Part shown: piece after piece, positions 1 through 11,580 of the stretch
Position numbering within the stretch: the stretch's first letter is position 1
Layout of the letters: the number at the start of each line of letters is the position of its first letter
The notes under the pieces: model-generated
Seen by the model: the letters and a program-made list of their open reading frames with translations, nothing else
The model's database searches: none
What the model was told of the DNA's origin: nothing
Made by a program: the position numbers and the translations under genes
Assembly (NCBI RefSeq): GCF_024679095.1
Contig: NC_066553.1
Location: 5,858,399 to 5,922,398 of the forward strand
Direction of reading: 5' to 3'
Length of the DNA: 64,000 bases
Origin: Eriocheir sinensis
Taxonomy: Eukaryota > Arthropoda > Malacostraca > Decapoda > Varunidae

Positions 1-173
1 ATTTATTTACTTAGTGCTTTCCAATTTTTACTGATTATTAATCTGTATTAATAGAGCTTTCATTTACCACCAAGCACGCCTTCCTAGCTTCAGTAGTTTT
101 TGCTCAAGCTTGACCAGAATTCGCGATGAAAATTCACCGAATCTGACTCATTTCACGCGCCGAGACAAAAAAC

Positions 174-1302
<1,129 letters not shown>

Positions 1303-1822
1303 TGATCCAATGTTAAAGTTCCGTTTTGCATTTTGCGTAGAATAAATTTCAGTATTAAAATCTGAAAAAAATAACGCACAGAAACCATTCTTTGGTGACG
1401 AAAACGGCAACACTGGCAGAGTTCCGTTTTCAGAAGCCGAGAATCATTTAAGTTGCAGAACTGGATGGATAAAAAACAAATACAAAATAAAAAAATGTGA
1501 GTCATTGCAAGCACCTGACGCCTGCCCGTCACTCTGTCCTAGATGTGTACGAGTCCTCTTGTAATGGCCTGGTTGTTTTGGCAAACTGTGGAAGCTTTTT
1601 GGCTGTTTTTCTGTTCGTCACATCAATCTTAGATCACATCGCTAAGAGATGGTTATTCTTCTTTCATGATTTCTTCATAAAATTAATTATAAAAATTATA
1701 CCGTGCATGCATTCTCTATCAACTGCATCGCCTGTCACCGTGCTACGAGTGAGGGGGAAGATACAGAAACGCTCAGGGAGATAATTTTTATATGAATATT
1801 ATACTCTAGATACCCTGTTTAG

Positions 1823-2028
1823 GTGTGCCCCATGTTGGAAGGTCGTGTCCTTTCCCTACTCCACGGGGATGTAGAGGGGTGGACGGGGCCTTGCAGTACG
1901 CAGAGCTGGGAGTGGAGGGAAGCTGCCGGAGAAGGAACAGAATTCTCAGCATCGATGATGTGGATTTGCTTTACACGTTTGGCATGTGGAACCTTTGTTT
2001 TGAAGACGTCTTTGATTTAGTATTCTGA
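1823..2028 (+). CDS. Candidate terminal exon with a YAEL motif (unidentified)
   Basis: A plausible splice acceptor (taccctgtttag) precedes 1823. The frame starting at 1825 stays open to a TGA at 2026-2028 and reads through ALQYAELGVEG, a CRRRNR basic patch and LSIDDVDLLY. A tyrosine motif followed by a basic patch near a C-terminus resembles cytoplasmic tails of immunoglobulin-family cell-surface proteins in arthropods, but this is only a resemblance. A second possible acceptor (gggccttgcag) lies just before the YAEL codons. No neighbouring exon in compatible phase was found. It could be chance; the reading frame contains no repeat-derived sequence. Confidence 0.27.
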
Positions 2029-2029
2029 A

Positions 2030-3027
2030 CAAAGTGTTGTAATGATTAGAAACGACAAGACCTGCCGTGTAAATAATCGTCGAAAAGTTTCTAGGATGCA
2101 AAAGACATTTTATCTTAAAAAAAATCTATAAATACGATGCAATCTAGCGCCAAACAACTACAGTACCTCTTGAAGATAAAAAAAAAAAAAAAAAAAAAAA
2201 AAAATAAGGCACTTTTCATTTCTACAAAATTTTGGTGCAGATAAATATACTCAAGTAACATACTTGTGCAGTTTCCTCCTCAGCACTTGCACAGTTTTGC
2301 TCACAACATGACTGTCCTTCATCGACATGAAGAACAGTGCGAATAAACGAAAATGAAGATTGCTGGTCGAGCTCTTGCATCCTTTACGATATGAATTCCA
2401 TTAAACAGGATAAATACAGTAGAACATACTCTTGACTTGCTGACTACAGTGAATAATTAGTTTATATTGTTACGCCACCCCCCACTACAATCATTCACAT
2501 ACAGCACATTCGTAACAATATATATCTTTGCCCATGGCACTGAAAAATATTCATCGTCAATAACTGTGCCCTCGGGGAAGAAAAAAAATCTCCAAGACCT
2601 GAAAGCTCTCCTACTATTCAGTGAATTACGGTTGTAAGGTTTAATCAGCCGAAGTCCAACTTGACGTAGGCACAGATTATGGGAACAAATATTTCCTCCA
2701 TCCACCAAGCAGCGCAGTCCGGAGTCATTTACCCTAACACAAAGGCATTGATTTAGTTGATTCCATATAGTATATTTTTGCATGGTGTGCCTAAATTGTA
2801 CGGACACATTATTGTAAGTAATTGAAAAAACGGCAAAAATACAAGCAAAATGCCGTAAAGAGCGAGATACAAAATCACTCCTGAGGCTACAATCTCGTCC
2901 GTCGTTAAGTACTTAAAGTGGAACTTGGAAGCTCAGCGGCTCAGGTTCCGTAGCAATCAGAACCACAAGACAAGCACAAGAACGCCTTCTTACCTGATAT
3001 GGTAATCTTGAAACAACCCTGCGTGTA

Positions 3028-3030
<3 letters not shown>
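2030..3030. other. Unique-looking sequence, no gene recognised
   Basis: AT-rich sequence with a poly-A run at 2178-2203. A minus-strand frame of 116 residues (2457-2807) is open but shows no motif, splice context or codon signal that I can support. Confidence 0.5.
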
Positions 3031-3065
<35 letters not shown>

Positions 3066-3102
3066 AGAATACAGACTGCGAAATACTGTCTTGTAATGTA
3101 TG

Positions 3103-3171
<69 letters not shown>
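3031..3171. repeat. Two (CA)n microsatellites
   Basis: CA runs at about 3031-3063 and 3108-3171 flank 45 bp of unique sequence. The second abuts the 5' end of a SINE. Confidence 0.95.
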
Positions 3172-3172
<1 letters not shown>

Positions 3173-3428
3173 GCTCCGATAGCTCAATCGGTTAGAGCGC
3201 CGCGCTGCAAGGCTTCACAGCCAAACAGGCGGCGGTTCCAGCCCCGCTCAGGCCGGATTCTTTCCGTTGACTAGGATTGGTTACTGTCCCCCTTAAGCAT
3301 TGGGGATGGGTTGTGTGGTGTGTGAGGTCCTGGCAGTACCCAGAGATTGACAATAATGAGCACTTGCGCACGTCGTGAGGGTACCTGCTGGCGAAAGCGA
3401 GTCCAACGCGTGATCAGGCCGTGGTGAA

Positions 3429-3468
<40 letters not shown>

Positions 3469-3476
3469 ACACACAA
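3172..3476 (+). mobile_element. tRNA-derived SINE ending in (CA)n
   Basis: The head is tRNA-like: an A-box-like segment (tagctcaatcggttagagc) and, about 40 bp on, a B-box-like segment (ggcggttccagcccc). The body runs to about 3428, where an imperfect CA run (3429-3476) forms the tail. A functional tRNA is excluded by the missing 3' acceptor pairing and the downstream SINE body. It sits between two CA microsatellites, consistent with SINE tails seeding them. Confidence 0.7.
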
Positions 3477-4065
3477 TGTAAATTGAACATTTATTGTGAG
3501 AACGAAACTAAACCACAGGGAATGCTGGAGAGCAAAGTATAATTAGTATAGTGTTCGTGCAGAACGCCACAATTCCTCGCCACGCCACCACCAAGACCAA
3601 AATTGGTTTTACTGCTTGCATTGTTCTTTCAAAGTTTGTGAATGTAATGGGCATAAGATGAAAATATATAAAAACAGCAGAACTCCTCGATGAGACCACC
3701 CAAACCTAGGAAGAAATTAGCCAAACAGAATGGTATAAATACCTTTCATGCATCATTTCTCAGCCGATCCTATGGACGCCTTTACATTTACTGACACACC
3801 AATGTAACAAATAAACAACGTTTCTCAAGAGACACTGACAGTGGCAATCAGTAGGCGCCCACGCAGAACACACACTGTGAAATACTGTCTTGTAATTCTT
3901 TATATAAAAAATTCAATGGAAAAGACATTCTTTTGATTTTTCTAGTATACCTCTTTGGGAAAAAATGCAAAATATATTGCTATTCTTTCGCAATAGTACA
4001 AATTTCTTCAGTGTTTCATATTAAAAACAAGATGAAACCATGAAATACATCAAAAGCAAATAAGC

Positions 4066-4208
<143 letters not shown>

Positions 4209-4665
4209 TTAAGGGGACGTCCTCACGGAACCGCATATTAGCGATGTAACTGAATAACCCCAGCAACTTCCACATCCTATATTCACTTTGTGACGTTTTG
4301 GAAAACACACTTGCCATTTTCAGACTGTGAAATGTTAAAACCAAAGTAAAAACAATTGGACTTAATCCATCAACACCAGGCGCCAACCAGAGGCAGTGCA
4401 TGACTTCCTAACACAGAGGTACACAGATCCAATGGTTACATTCTTAAAATTACAGGAAAAATGAAACTAAATATTATAATGTTAACTCCTAGACCCTATT
4501 TGTTATACTGTGAAATCGAAATTATTTAATACAATAACCAAAAAATTACAATATTAGAAGCAAAATCCCTCGAAAAAACTAGTCGCTAACTTACCCTAAC
4601 CATAAGCATTCAGTTTAAAATGAACAATGATTCTGCAATTCTCTAATCTGAAGAATGGTTAGCTT

Positions 4666-4667
<2 letters not shown>

Positions 4668-4727
<60 letters not shown>
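4668..4727. repeat. (AT)n microsatellite
   Basis: About 28 uninterrupted AT units. Confidence 0.95.
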
Positions 4728-4732
<5 letters not shown>

Positions 4733-4749
4733 GAGGTTTGATATGAAAT

Positions 4750-5130
4750 CTACTTTGGGAGAAGGTATCCCCACCGAAGAGTGCGGGTAGTGTGGGTTGG
4801 AGGCTGGCTGGCCCTTCCAACTAGTTTACCCTCGAGCATCCGACAAAATCGTCACGTGACATTCTTCATCTCCCCGACTCACCTGTGCGAGTGTATTGCT
4901 CAAATTCCTCTTCCCCATACCTTCACACGACCTCTGCGTGTCACGTAACACACGAGAAATTAATCCTGACCCGGAAAGGGTTTTACCGGCGCCGGGGTTA
5001 GAACCCGCTACCAGCAAGATGGGAAAGCCATTCCCCATCCAGTCAGCTAAAGACGTAGCTGCCCCTCCTCGAAGAATCAGTCTGGGAGACTCTCCCCTCA
5101 GGCGCGTCAGGCACCACACGGGGAGTGGGC
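4750..5130 (-). mobile_element. tRNA-derived SINE (minus strand)
   Basis: Read on the minus strand, an A-box-like segment (tttagctgactgga) and a B-box-like segment (gcgggttctaacccc) lie about 45 bp apart near 5060-4990, followed by a body of about 230 bp. The tRNA-like 3' acceptor end is not preserved. The plus-strand open frame across it is not a gene. Confidence 0.6.
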
Positions 5131-5132
5131 CG

Positions 5133-5205
5133 ACTACTACTACTACTACTACTACTGCTACTACTACTGCTGCTGCTACTGCTACAATGGTAGTAATAAT
5201 TTACG

Positions 5206-5286
<81 letters not shown>
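5133..5286. repeat. (ACT)n and (AT)n microsatellites
   Basis: An imperfect ACT/GCT run (5133-5186) and an AT run (5210-5286), with about 20 bp of unique sequence between them. Confidence 0.95.
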
Positions 5287-5288
<2 letters not shown>

Positions 5289-5403
5289 TCTGTTCAGAAT
5301 GTAATGTAATGGTATCACTTGCATTGCTGCAATAAATCAAGAATTACAACATGGCTTGTTCTGTAGTGAATATTTGATTTTTTCTTAAACATTTACAAAA
5401 ATT

Positions 5404-5480
5404 GCCAGCGCCATGACGGGATTAGGCCGACCATCTGGCTCCTGAAGAAGGCCTACCGGCGCTATAGGCGGGGAAAAAAA
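5404..5480 (+). mobile_element. SINE 3'-end fragment (gccatgacggg..ctaccggcgctatagg family)
   Basis: Carries the tail motif gccatgacggg..ggccgacc..cctaccggcgctataggc followed by an A-run. The same tail is found at 9108-9175, 25620-25705 and 44040-44120, defining one SINE family. Confidence 0.65.
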
Positions 5481-5772
5481 ACTTTGAATCGCATGCATAT
5501 GAATCTCTTACGGCTGCAAAAATATTGTTCATGATATTCTGTCTAATGGATGAGTCAAATAAACAGCCAAGAATTCCCCTCACATAGAAAGTAGCAGTAG
5601 GATGTTGCATCATAAGAGAGGTATCAATAATTGCGTACAGATTATTATTACAACACAAAATAGCATGGACTTTACATTCACGTGACTCTGTTCAAACGAT
5701 GGCGCCTGGCGTTTGTAAAATATGAAGATAAACTGAATGCAAAGTAAATCGATGTTGACCTCCAAGTTCCCT

Positions 5773-6003
5773 TCACACATTCTGGACTCCCTGCAGGTTG
5801 TTGGGGCTCGAATCCTTCCTCTTCTTGGGCGTGTGCTGGGTGGAAACGGAGCCGTCCCGTGGGTTCAAGACAAGCTGGTGGCGAGGCTTGGAGGGGCGAG
5901 GGGGGCGAGGGGGGCGCGGCGGGCGGGAGGACGTGTGTTTGGGGCTTCGCATGTTGGTGCCGAGCAGCAGTACGATGATGGCCGCGTAGAACACCACGAT
6001 GAC
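5773..6003 (-). CDS. Last coding exon of a single-pass membrane protein: half of the TM helix and cytoplasmic tail
   Basis: The exon starts after a clean acceptor (minus strand cttcctctgccgcag) at 6003 and ends at a TGA (5773-5775), giving 76 residues. It opens with the second half of a transmembrane helix (VIVVFYAAIIVLLLGTNM). A strongly basic tail follows, with a Pro/Arg repeat (RPPRPPRPPRP, PxxP-type, a possible SH3-binding site) and a TPKKRK patch. Phase 0 matches the upstream exon at 14435-14534, whose last residues (EAAVFVA) complete the helix, so the hydrophobic segment is built across the junction. That is the strongest evidence the exon is real. GC-rich composition leaves other frames open too, but none gives a protein-like product. 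Positive residues after the helix suggest the C-terminus is cytosolic. I do not recognise the family. No AATAAA was found close downstream. Confidence 0.62.
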   Translation of the reverse strand, partial: VIVVFYAAIIVLLLGTNMRSPKHTSSRPPRPPRPPRPSKPRHQLVLNPRDGSVSTQHTPKKRKDSSPNNLQGVQNV

Positions 6004-6104
6004 CTGCGGCAGAGGAAGACTTACCGGGGGGCGGGGCTGGCGTTCGTCAAGTGGTCAGGCAAGAGGGAGACTGAATGTATATTGTATAAGGAATATTCCA
6101 GAGT

Positions 6105-6955
6105 TGCCAACTAGCGGGTATAGGGTCACGGGGCCCACGAAGCTTGAGCTATTCTTTCAATTATCGTAAATTATCTGTGTTTCTCTGGGGCTTGTAACAA
6201 TTACACTTCAATATAATAAGTGACACTACTGTTAATGAAAATGTAGCTGATCATTCTCGTTGTTTTACTTGTTGGTAAACGAGAGAAAATATAAGTGTTG
6301 TCCGGCAGCCTCTCCTCATCCAAAATCGTTCTTGCATGAAAGTCCTGCGAAATCAAGCAGAAATGAGATTATTATTATTATTTTTTTTTTACATTACATT
6401 ATATGCTGAGTACCTGCTTTAGATGCATCAGTGTCGCCTTCGGCGAAATTTATCAAAAACATTAGGGCGCCAGCAGGCATCGCGACAAACCCCTCCCCAC
6501 CAAAACTAGGACTGCCAGGAGAAATTCCGCTTCCAGCGTATCATACTCCGCCCTCATCTATCTGCTGCTTGTTGTGTGAGATGGACCAAGACTTTGGGTG
6601 GATGCCTGCCACTACCAGGAGCGTGGGCAGGTCAAAGGTGATACACCCGCCGCAGGTACTCAGTAAATATTGTAATGTAAATAGAATTTTTTAAAGAGCC
6701 CATTTCTGCTTGATTTCGCAGGGCTTTCATGCAAGAACGATTTTTGATGAGGATAAGCTTCCGCACGGCATTTATTTTCTCTCGTTTACAAATAAATAAA
6801 ACAACGAGAATGATCAGCTACATTTTTATTAACAATAATGTTTCATTGTATTGCAGTGTAAATGTTACTTGTCCCAGAGAAACACAGGTAATTTATGATA
6901 ATTGAAAGAATAGCTCAAGCTTCGTGGGCCCTGTGACCCAATCGCTGGTGACACC
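6105..6955. mobile_element. Long inverted-repeat (fold-back) element, about 850 bp
   Basis: The left arm (about 6105-6418) and right arm (about 6652-6955) are reverse complements over some 300 bp with scattered mismatches and small indels. Examples are cacggggcccacgaagcttg against its partner near 6920 and gcatgaaagtcctgcg against its partner near 6725. The spacer (6419-6651) has no recognisable domain. It begins about 100 bp inside the intron from the acceptor at 6004, so an intact hairpin could lie in the pre-mRNA near the 3' splice site. Confidence 0.8.
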
Positions 6956-7129
6956 TGCTAAAGTATACCTCATTATATTCACGCGCACACGCGGACTGTC
7001 GCATTAATAACCTATTTTTGCAATTCGTAAAAACAATCAGGTATTCTTCTATTTGTTTTGCTTTAGCTTCGTCATTCCAACTAATACTGAACCTGTGGGA
7101 TATGTATTGTATTAAATATCTGCTGTGTT

Positions 7130-7570
7130 TATTTCGCACAAACGCAATTACCTATTTCATTAGTTTTCTATAATATTTGCTTCGCCATTCCAACCACTAC
7201 TGGACTCATGCGACGTATTGCATTTATATCCTGCTCTTTCTTATTTGGCAAACCAGTGACCCACATATCTAGTCAATTTTTATCATAGAGCTTCGCCGTT
7301 CTACTAACTACTGAACTTAATTGAATTCCTAATGGTTGTTGAGAATGGCGCGAATGGTCTCTAAGGAAGCGTGTGTAGTGACAGACAGAGAAGGAGAGAT
7401 GATAGCAGAGTGACGGCGGGACGGATGGGTGCTGAAGGAAAGGTAAAACTGGGGACATGCTATAGCTGTGCGCTGCGTCGGTACTCATCTCCGTCACCTC
7501 AGCCCTTGACCCTGTGGTGGGCAAGACCCATTATGCAGGGACACAAGGCCAGTATGACATCCGGGTTACC
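7130..7570. other. No gene or repeat recognised
   Basis: Mixed-composition intronic sequence; the open frames here are short and lack motifs. Confidence 0.4.
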
Positions 7571-7574
7571 ATAG

Positions 7575-7710
7575 TTTACTTTCCCCAGGCTTCCCCAGGT
7601 ACCCACTTATCGACCAGCTCAAGAGGGAGGGAGTTGGGTGCCGACTGCCCCGGATAGGGTTCGAACCCGGGGCAGATTCCTAGCTAAGCATGCTAACCTT
7701 TACACACACC
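7575..7710 (-). mobile_element. tRNA-like SINE head (minus strand, degraded)
   Basis: The minus strand has a B-box-like ccgggttcgaaccc at about 7672-7657, with an A-box-like ttagcatgcttagct upstream (about 7698-7683). The body is short and decayed. Confidence 0.45.
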
Positions 7711-7807
7711 ATGAAGGCGCCGACTAGATGTCAATATGAATATCAAAAAAATATTTCAGAAGGGAGATTCGAAGACTTAAAAATCTTGAGCATTAGGACG
7801 GTGATGC

Positions 7808-9045
7808 AATTTTTTTTTTTACAGCAAGGAAACAACTCAAGGGCGCTAAAACAAAGTGGTAATAAAAAAAGCCCGCCAAGCGCTGCTCCAGCAATAGAAA
7901 TATAGAACAAGAGGCCAAAAGAGAGATCAATTTCGGGAGAAGAGGTGTCTTGATACTCCTCTCTTGAAAGAGGTCAAAACATAGGCAAGAGGATATACAG
8001 ATAAAGGAAAGCTGTTCCAGAGTTTACCAGTAGAATGGAAAAAGGAATGAAGACGCTGGTTAACTCTTGCATAAAGGATATGGACAGTATAGGAGTGAGC
8101 AAGAGGTTAGCAAAGTTAGAAAATTCAGAAGCGTAAAGGTATCGGTAGAAGATAGGAGGAGAAGCAACACTGCGGCGGAATTTGAGAGGTTGAAGACTGT
8201 CAGTGAGAGAAGGGGAGTTGATGAGATGAAAAGCCTTAGACTCTGCCCTGTCCAAAAGGGCTGTATGTGTGGAATCCCCCAACATATGAGATGCATACTC
8301 TATACGAGGGCGGACAAGGCCCCTGTATATGGACAGCATCTGTGCGGGGGAGAAGAACTGGCGGAGACGATACAGAACGCCCAACCTCGAGGAAGCTGAT
8401 TTAGTAAGAGAAATGTGAAGTTTCTAGTTAAGATTTTGAGTTAAAGACAGGCCGAGGATGTTAAGTGTAGAAGAAGGTGTTGAAGAAGGTGACAGTTGAG
8501 TGTTATCGAAGAATAGGGAATAGGTGTTTGGAAGATTGTGTCGAGTTGACAGGTGGAGAAATTGGATTTTTGAGGCATTGAAGGACACAAGGTTCCTTTT
8601 ACCCCAATCAGAAATGATAGCAAGGTCTGAGGTTAAGCGTTCTGCAGCCTCCAGTCTGGAGTCTTGTAATACCTGTTCAGGAGGTCTTATGTTGAAAGAA
8701 GTTGAATAATGCAGAATGGAGTCGTCAGCGTATGAATGGATAGGACAGTTTGTTATGGAAGGAAGATCATTGATGAATAACAGGAAGAAAGTGGGTGATA
8801 GGACAGAGCCCTGTGGAACACCACTGTTGATAGGTTTAGGGGAAGAACAGTGACCGCGTACCACAGCGGAGAGAGAACGGCCGGAAAGGACAGCTGAGTG
8901 TTGTCGAAGAATCGAGAATAGGTGTTTGGATGATTATTTCGAGTTGATAGGTAGATAAATTGAGTTTCTGAGGCATTGAAGGACACGAGGTTCCCCTTAC
9001 CGCAGTCGGAAATGATAGCAAGGTCTGAGGTTATCGTTGGACACG
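7808..9045 (-). pseudogene. Jockey-like LINE: RT palm/thumb, C-terminus and 3' UTR, with a duplicated RT segment
   Basis: Minus-strand frames 8864-8424 and 8384-7974 are in the same register, separated by one in-frame TAG at 8424. They encode reverse transcriptase from SGVPQGSVLSP through the catalytic HSYADDSILH (an F/YADD box), ISDWGK, the thumb region (LYRGLVRPRIEYASH) and the SLTDSLQPLKFRR tail. The standard 3' UTR ends in an A-run at about 7808. At 8884-9041 the segment from TSDLAIISD to FFDNTQLS occurs again, joined directly to sequence upstream of SGVPQGS, so part of the palm region is duplicated or two copies are fused. Endonuclease is absent. It lies in the intron of the membrane-protein gene. 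Confidence 0.85.
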
Positions 9046-9098
9046 AATGCTCATATGTCACGGTAGCCATTTCGGATTCGCCTGTACTATTAACAGGG

Positions 9099-9175
9099 AG
9101 GGGGGGGGGGGGGGGACATCCACCAGGCCCCTCAAGAGAGCCTACCGGCGCTATAGGGAGCACATGAAAAAAATA
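9099..9175 (+). mobile_element. Poly-G run and SINE 3'-end fragment
   Basis: A run of about 17 G is followed by the SINE tail motif (ccaggcccctcaagagagcctaccggcgctataggg) and a short A-run. Confidence 0.6.
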
Positions 9176-9203
9176 GCAATGTCTGAACATGAAGGTTTAT
9201 AAG

Positions 9204-9290
9204 AATATAAGAACATAAGGATTCTACAAGAGGCCGGTAGGCCTATACAAGACAACTCCTGTGAACCTAACCCCACCTAACATCACTATC
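9204..9290 (-). mobile_element. CR1-like LINE 3' end (fragment)
   Basis: On the plus strand, ataagaacataaggattctacaagaggccggtaggcc..ccccacctaacatcactatc matches the 3' end of the CR1-like LINE at 11578-11700. It is preceded by one diverged 28-bp minisatellite unit (9176-9203) and followed directly by the array. Confidence 0.75.
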
Positions 9291-11580
9291 AATGTTTGGA
9301 CACGGAGGCTTATATAGCAATGTTTGGACACGGAGCCTTATAAAACAATGTTTGGACACGAAGGCTTATAAAGCAATGTTTGGACACGAAGGCTTATAAG
9401 TCAATGTTTGGACACGAAGGCTTATAAGTCAATGTTTGGACACGGAGGCTTATAAGTCAATGTTTGGACACGAAGGCTTATAAGTCAATGTTTGGACACG
9501 GAGGCTTATAAGTCAATGTTTGGACACGGAGGCTTATAAGTCAATGTTTGGACACGAAGGCTTATAAAGCAATGTTTGGACACGGAGGCTTATAAAGCAA
9601 TGTTTGGACACGGAGGCTTATAAAGCAATGTTTGGACACGAAGGCTTATAAAGCAATGTTTGGACACGAAGGCTTATAAAGCAATGTTTGGACACGGAGG
9701 CTTATAAGTCAATGTTTGGACACGAAGGCTTATAAGTCAATGTTTGGACACGGAGGCTTATATATCAATGTTTGGACACGAAGGCTTATATCGCAATGTT
9801 TGGACACGAAGGCTTATAAAGCAATGTTTGGACACGAAGGCTTATATAGCAATGTTTGGACACGAAGGCTTATAAAGCAATGTTTGGACACGAAGGCTTA
9901 TAAAGCAATGTTTGGACACGAAGGCTTATATCGCAATGTTTGGACACGAAGGCTTATAAAGCAATGTTTGGACACGAAGGCTTATAAAGCAATGTTTGGA
10001 CACGGAGGCTTATAAAGCAATGTTTGGACACGAAGGCTTATAAGGCAATGTTTGGACACGAAGGCTTATATCGCAATGTTTGGACACGAAAGGTTATAAG
10101 GCAATGTTTGGACACAAAGGCTTATAAGGCAATGTTTGGACACGAAGGCTTATATCGCAATGTTTGGACACGAAAGGTTATAAGGCAATGTTTGGACACA
10201 AAGGCTTATATCGCAATGTTTGGACACGAAGGCTTATAAGGCAATGTTTGGACACGAAAGGTTATAAGGCAATGTTTGGACACAAAGGCTTATATCGCAA
10301 TGTTTGGACACGAAGGCTTATAAGGCAATGTTTGGACACGAAGGCTTATATCGCAATGTTTGGACACGAAAGGTTATAAGGCAATGTTTGGACACAAAGG
10401 CTTATATCGCAATGTTTGGACACGAAGGCTTATAAGGCAATGTTTGGACACGAAAGGTTATAAGGCAATATTTGGACACGAAGGCTTATGAGGTAATGTT
10501 TGGACACGAAGGCTTATAAGGTAATGTTTGGACACGAAAGCTTATAAGGCAATGTTTGGTCACGAAGGCTTATAAGGCAATGTTTGGTCACGAAGGCCTA
10601 TAAGGCAATGTTTGGACACGGAGGCTTATATATCAATGTTTGGACACGAGGGCTTATATATCAATGTTTGGACACGAGGGCTTATATATCAATGTTTGGA
10701 CACGAGGGCTTATATATCAATGTTTGGACACGAGGGCTTATATATCAATGTTTGGACACGAGGGCTTATATATCAATGTTTGGACACGAGGGCTTATATA
10801 TCAATGTTTGGACACGAGGGCTTATATATCAATGTTTGGACACGAGGGCTTATATATCAATGTTTGGACACGAGGGCTTATATATCAATGTTTGGACACG
10901 GAGGCTTATATATCAATGTTTGGACACGAGGGCTTATATATCAATGTTTGGACACGGAGGCTTATATATCAATGTTTGGACACGAGGGCTTATATATCAA
11001 TGTTTGGACACGAGGGCTTATATATCAATGTTTGGACACGAGGGCTTATATATCAATGTTTGGACACGAGGGCTTATATATCAATGTTTGGACACGAGGG
11101 CTTATATATCAATGTTTGGACACGGAGGCTTATAAGTCAATGTTTGGACACGGAGGCTTATAAGTCAATGTTTGGACACGGAGGCTTATATATCAATGTT
11201 TGGACACGGAGGCTTATATAGCAATGTTTGGACACGGAGGCTTATATATCAATGTTTGGACACGAAGGCTTATAAGGGAATGTTTGGACACGAAGGCTTA
11301 TATAGCAATGTTTGGACACGGAGGCTTATATATCAATGTTTGGACACGAAGGCTTATAAGGGAATGTTTGGACACGAAGGCTTATATAGCAATGTTTGGA
11401 CACGGAGGCTTATATAGCAATGTTTGGACACGAAGGCTTATATAGCAATGTTTGGACACGGAGGCTTATATAGCAATGTTTGGACACGGAGGCTTATATA
11501 GCAATGTTTGGACACGAAGGCTTATAAGGGAATGTTTGGACACGAAGGCTTATAAGGGAATGTTTGGACACGGAGGTTTA
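9291..11580. repeat. 28-bp minisatellite, about 82 tandem units
   Basis: The unit is aatgtttggacacgaaggct + tataaagc, with variation concentrated in the gaagg/gagg position and the last six bases. There are zones: mixed units (9291-10040), a section where a three-unit (84-bp) pattern recurs (about 10050-10460, marked by gaaaggttataaggc and cacaaaggc variants), a nearly homogeneous gagggcttatatatc block (about 10640-11120), then mixed again. Since 28 is not a multiple of three, all three frames read the same repeated peptide and no gene is implied. The array lies inside the intron 6004-14434. Confidence 0.95.

Noticed and set aside
2457..2807. 116-residue minus-strand frame
   Set aside because: No motif, splice context or coding bias; AT-rich and interrupted by an A-run translated as Phe.
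3172..3260. Possible tRNA gene
   Set aside because: A/B-box-like segments are present, but the acceptor stem is not paired and a SINE body with a CA tail follows.
9716..11445. Several overlapping open frames of 71-193 residues with a repeated MFGHEGLYxNVWTR-type peptide
   Set aside because: They are the 28-bp minisatellite read in three frames; the period is not a multiple of three, so every frame gives the same peptide. No initiation or splice context.
9291..11580. CRISPR-like array
   Set aside because: 28-bp units are directly contiguous without spacers, and the setting is eukaryotic.
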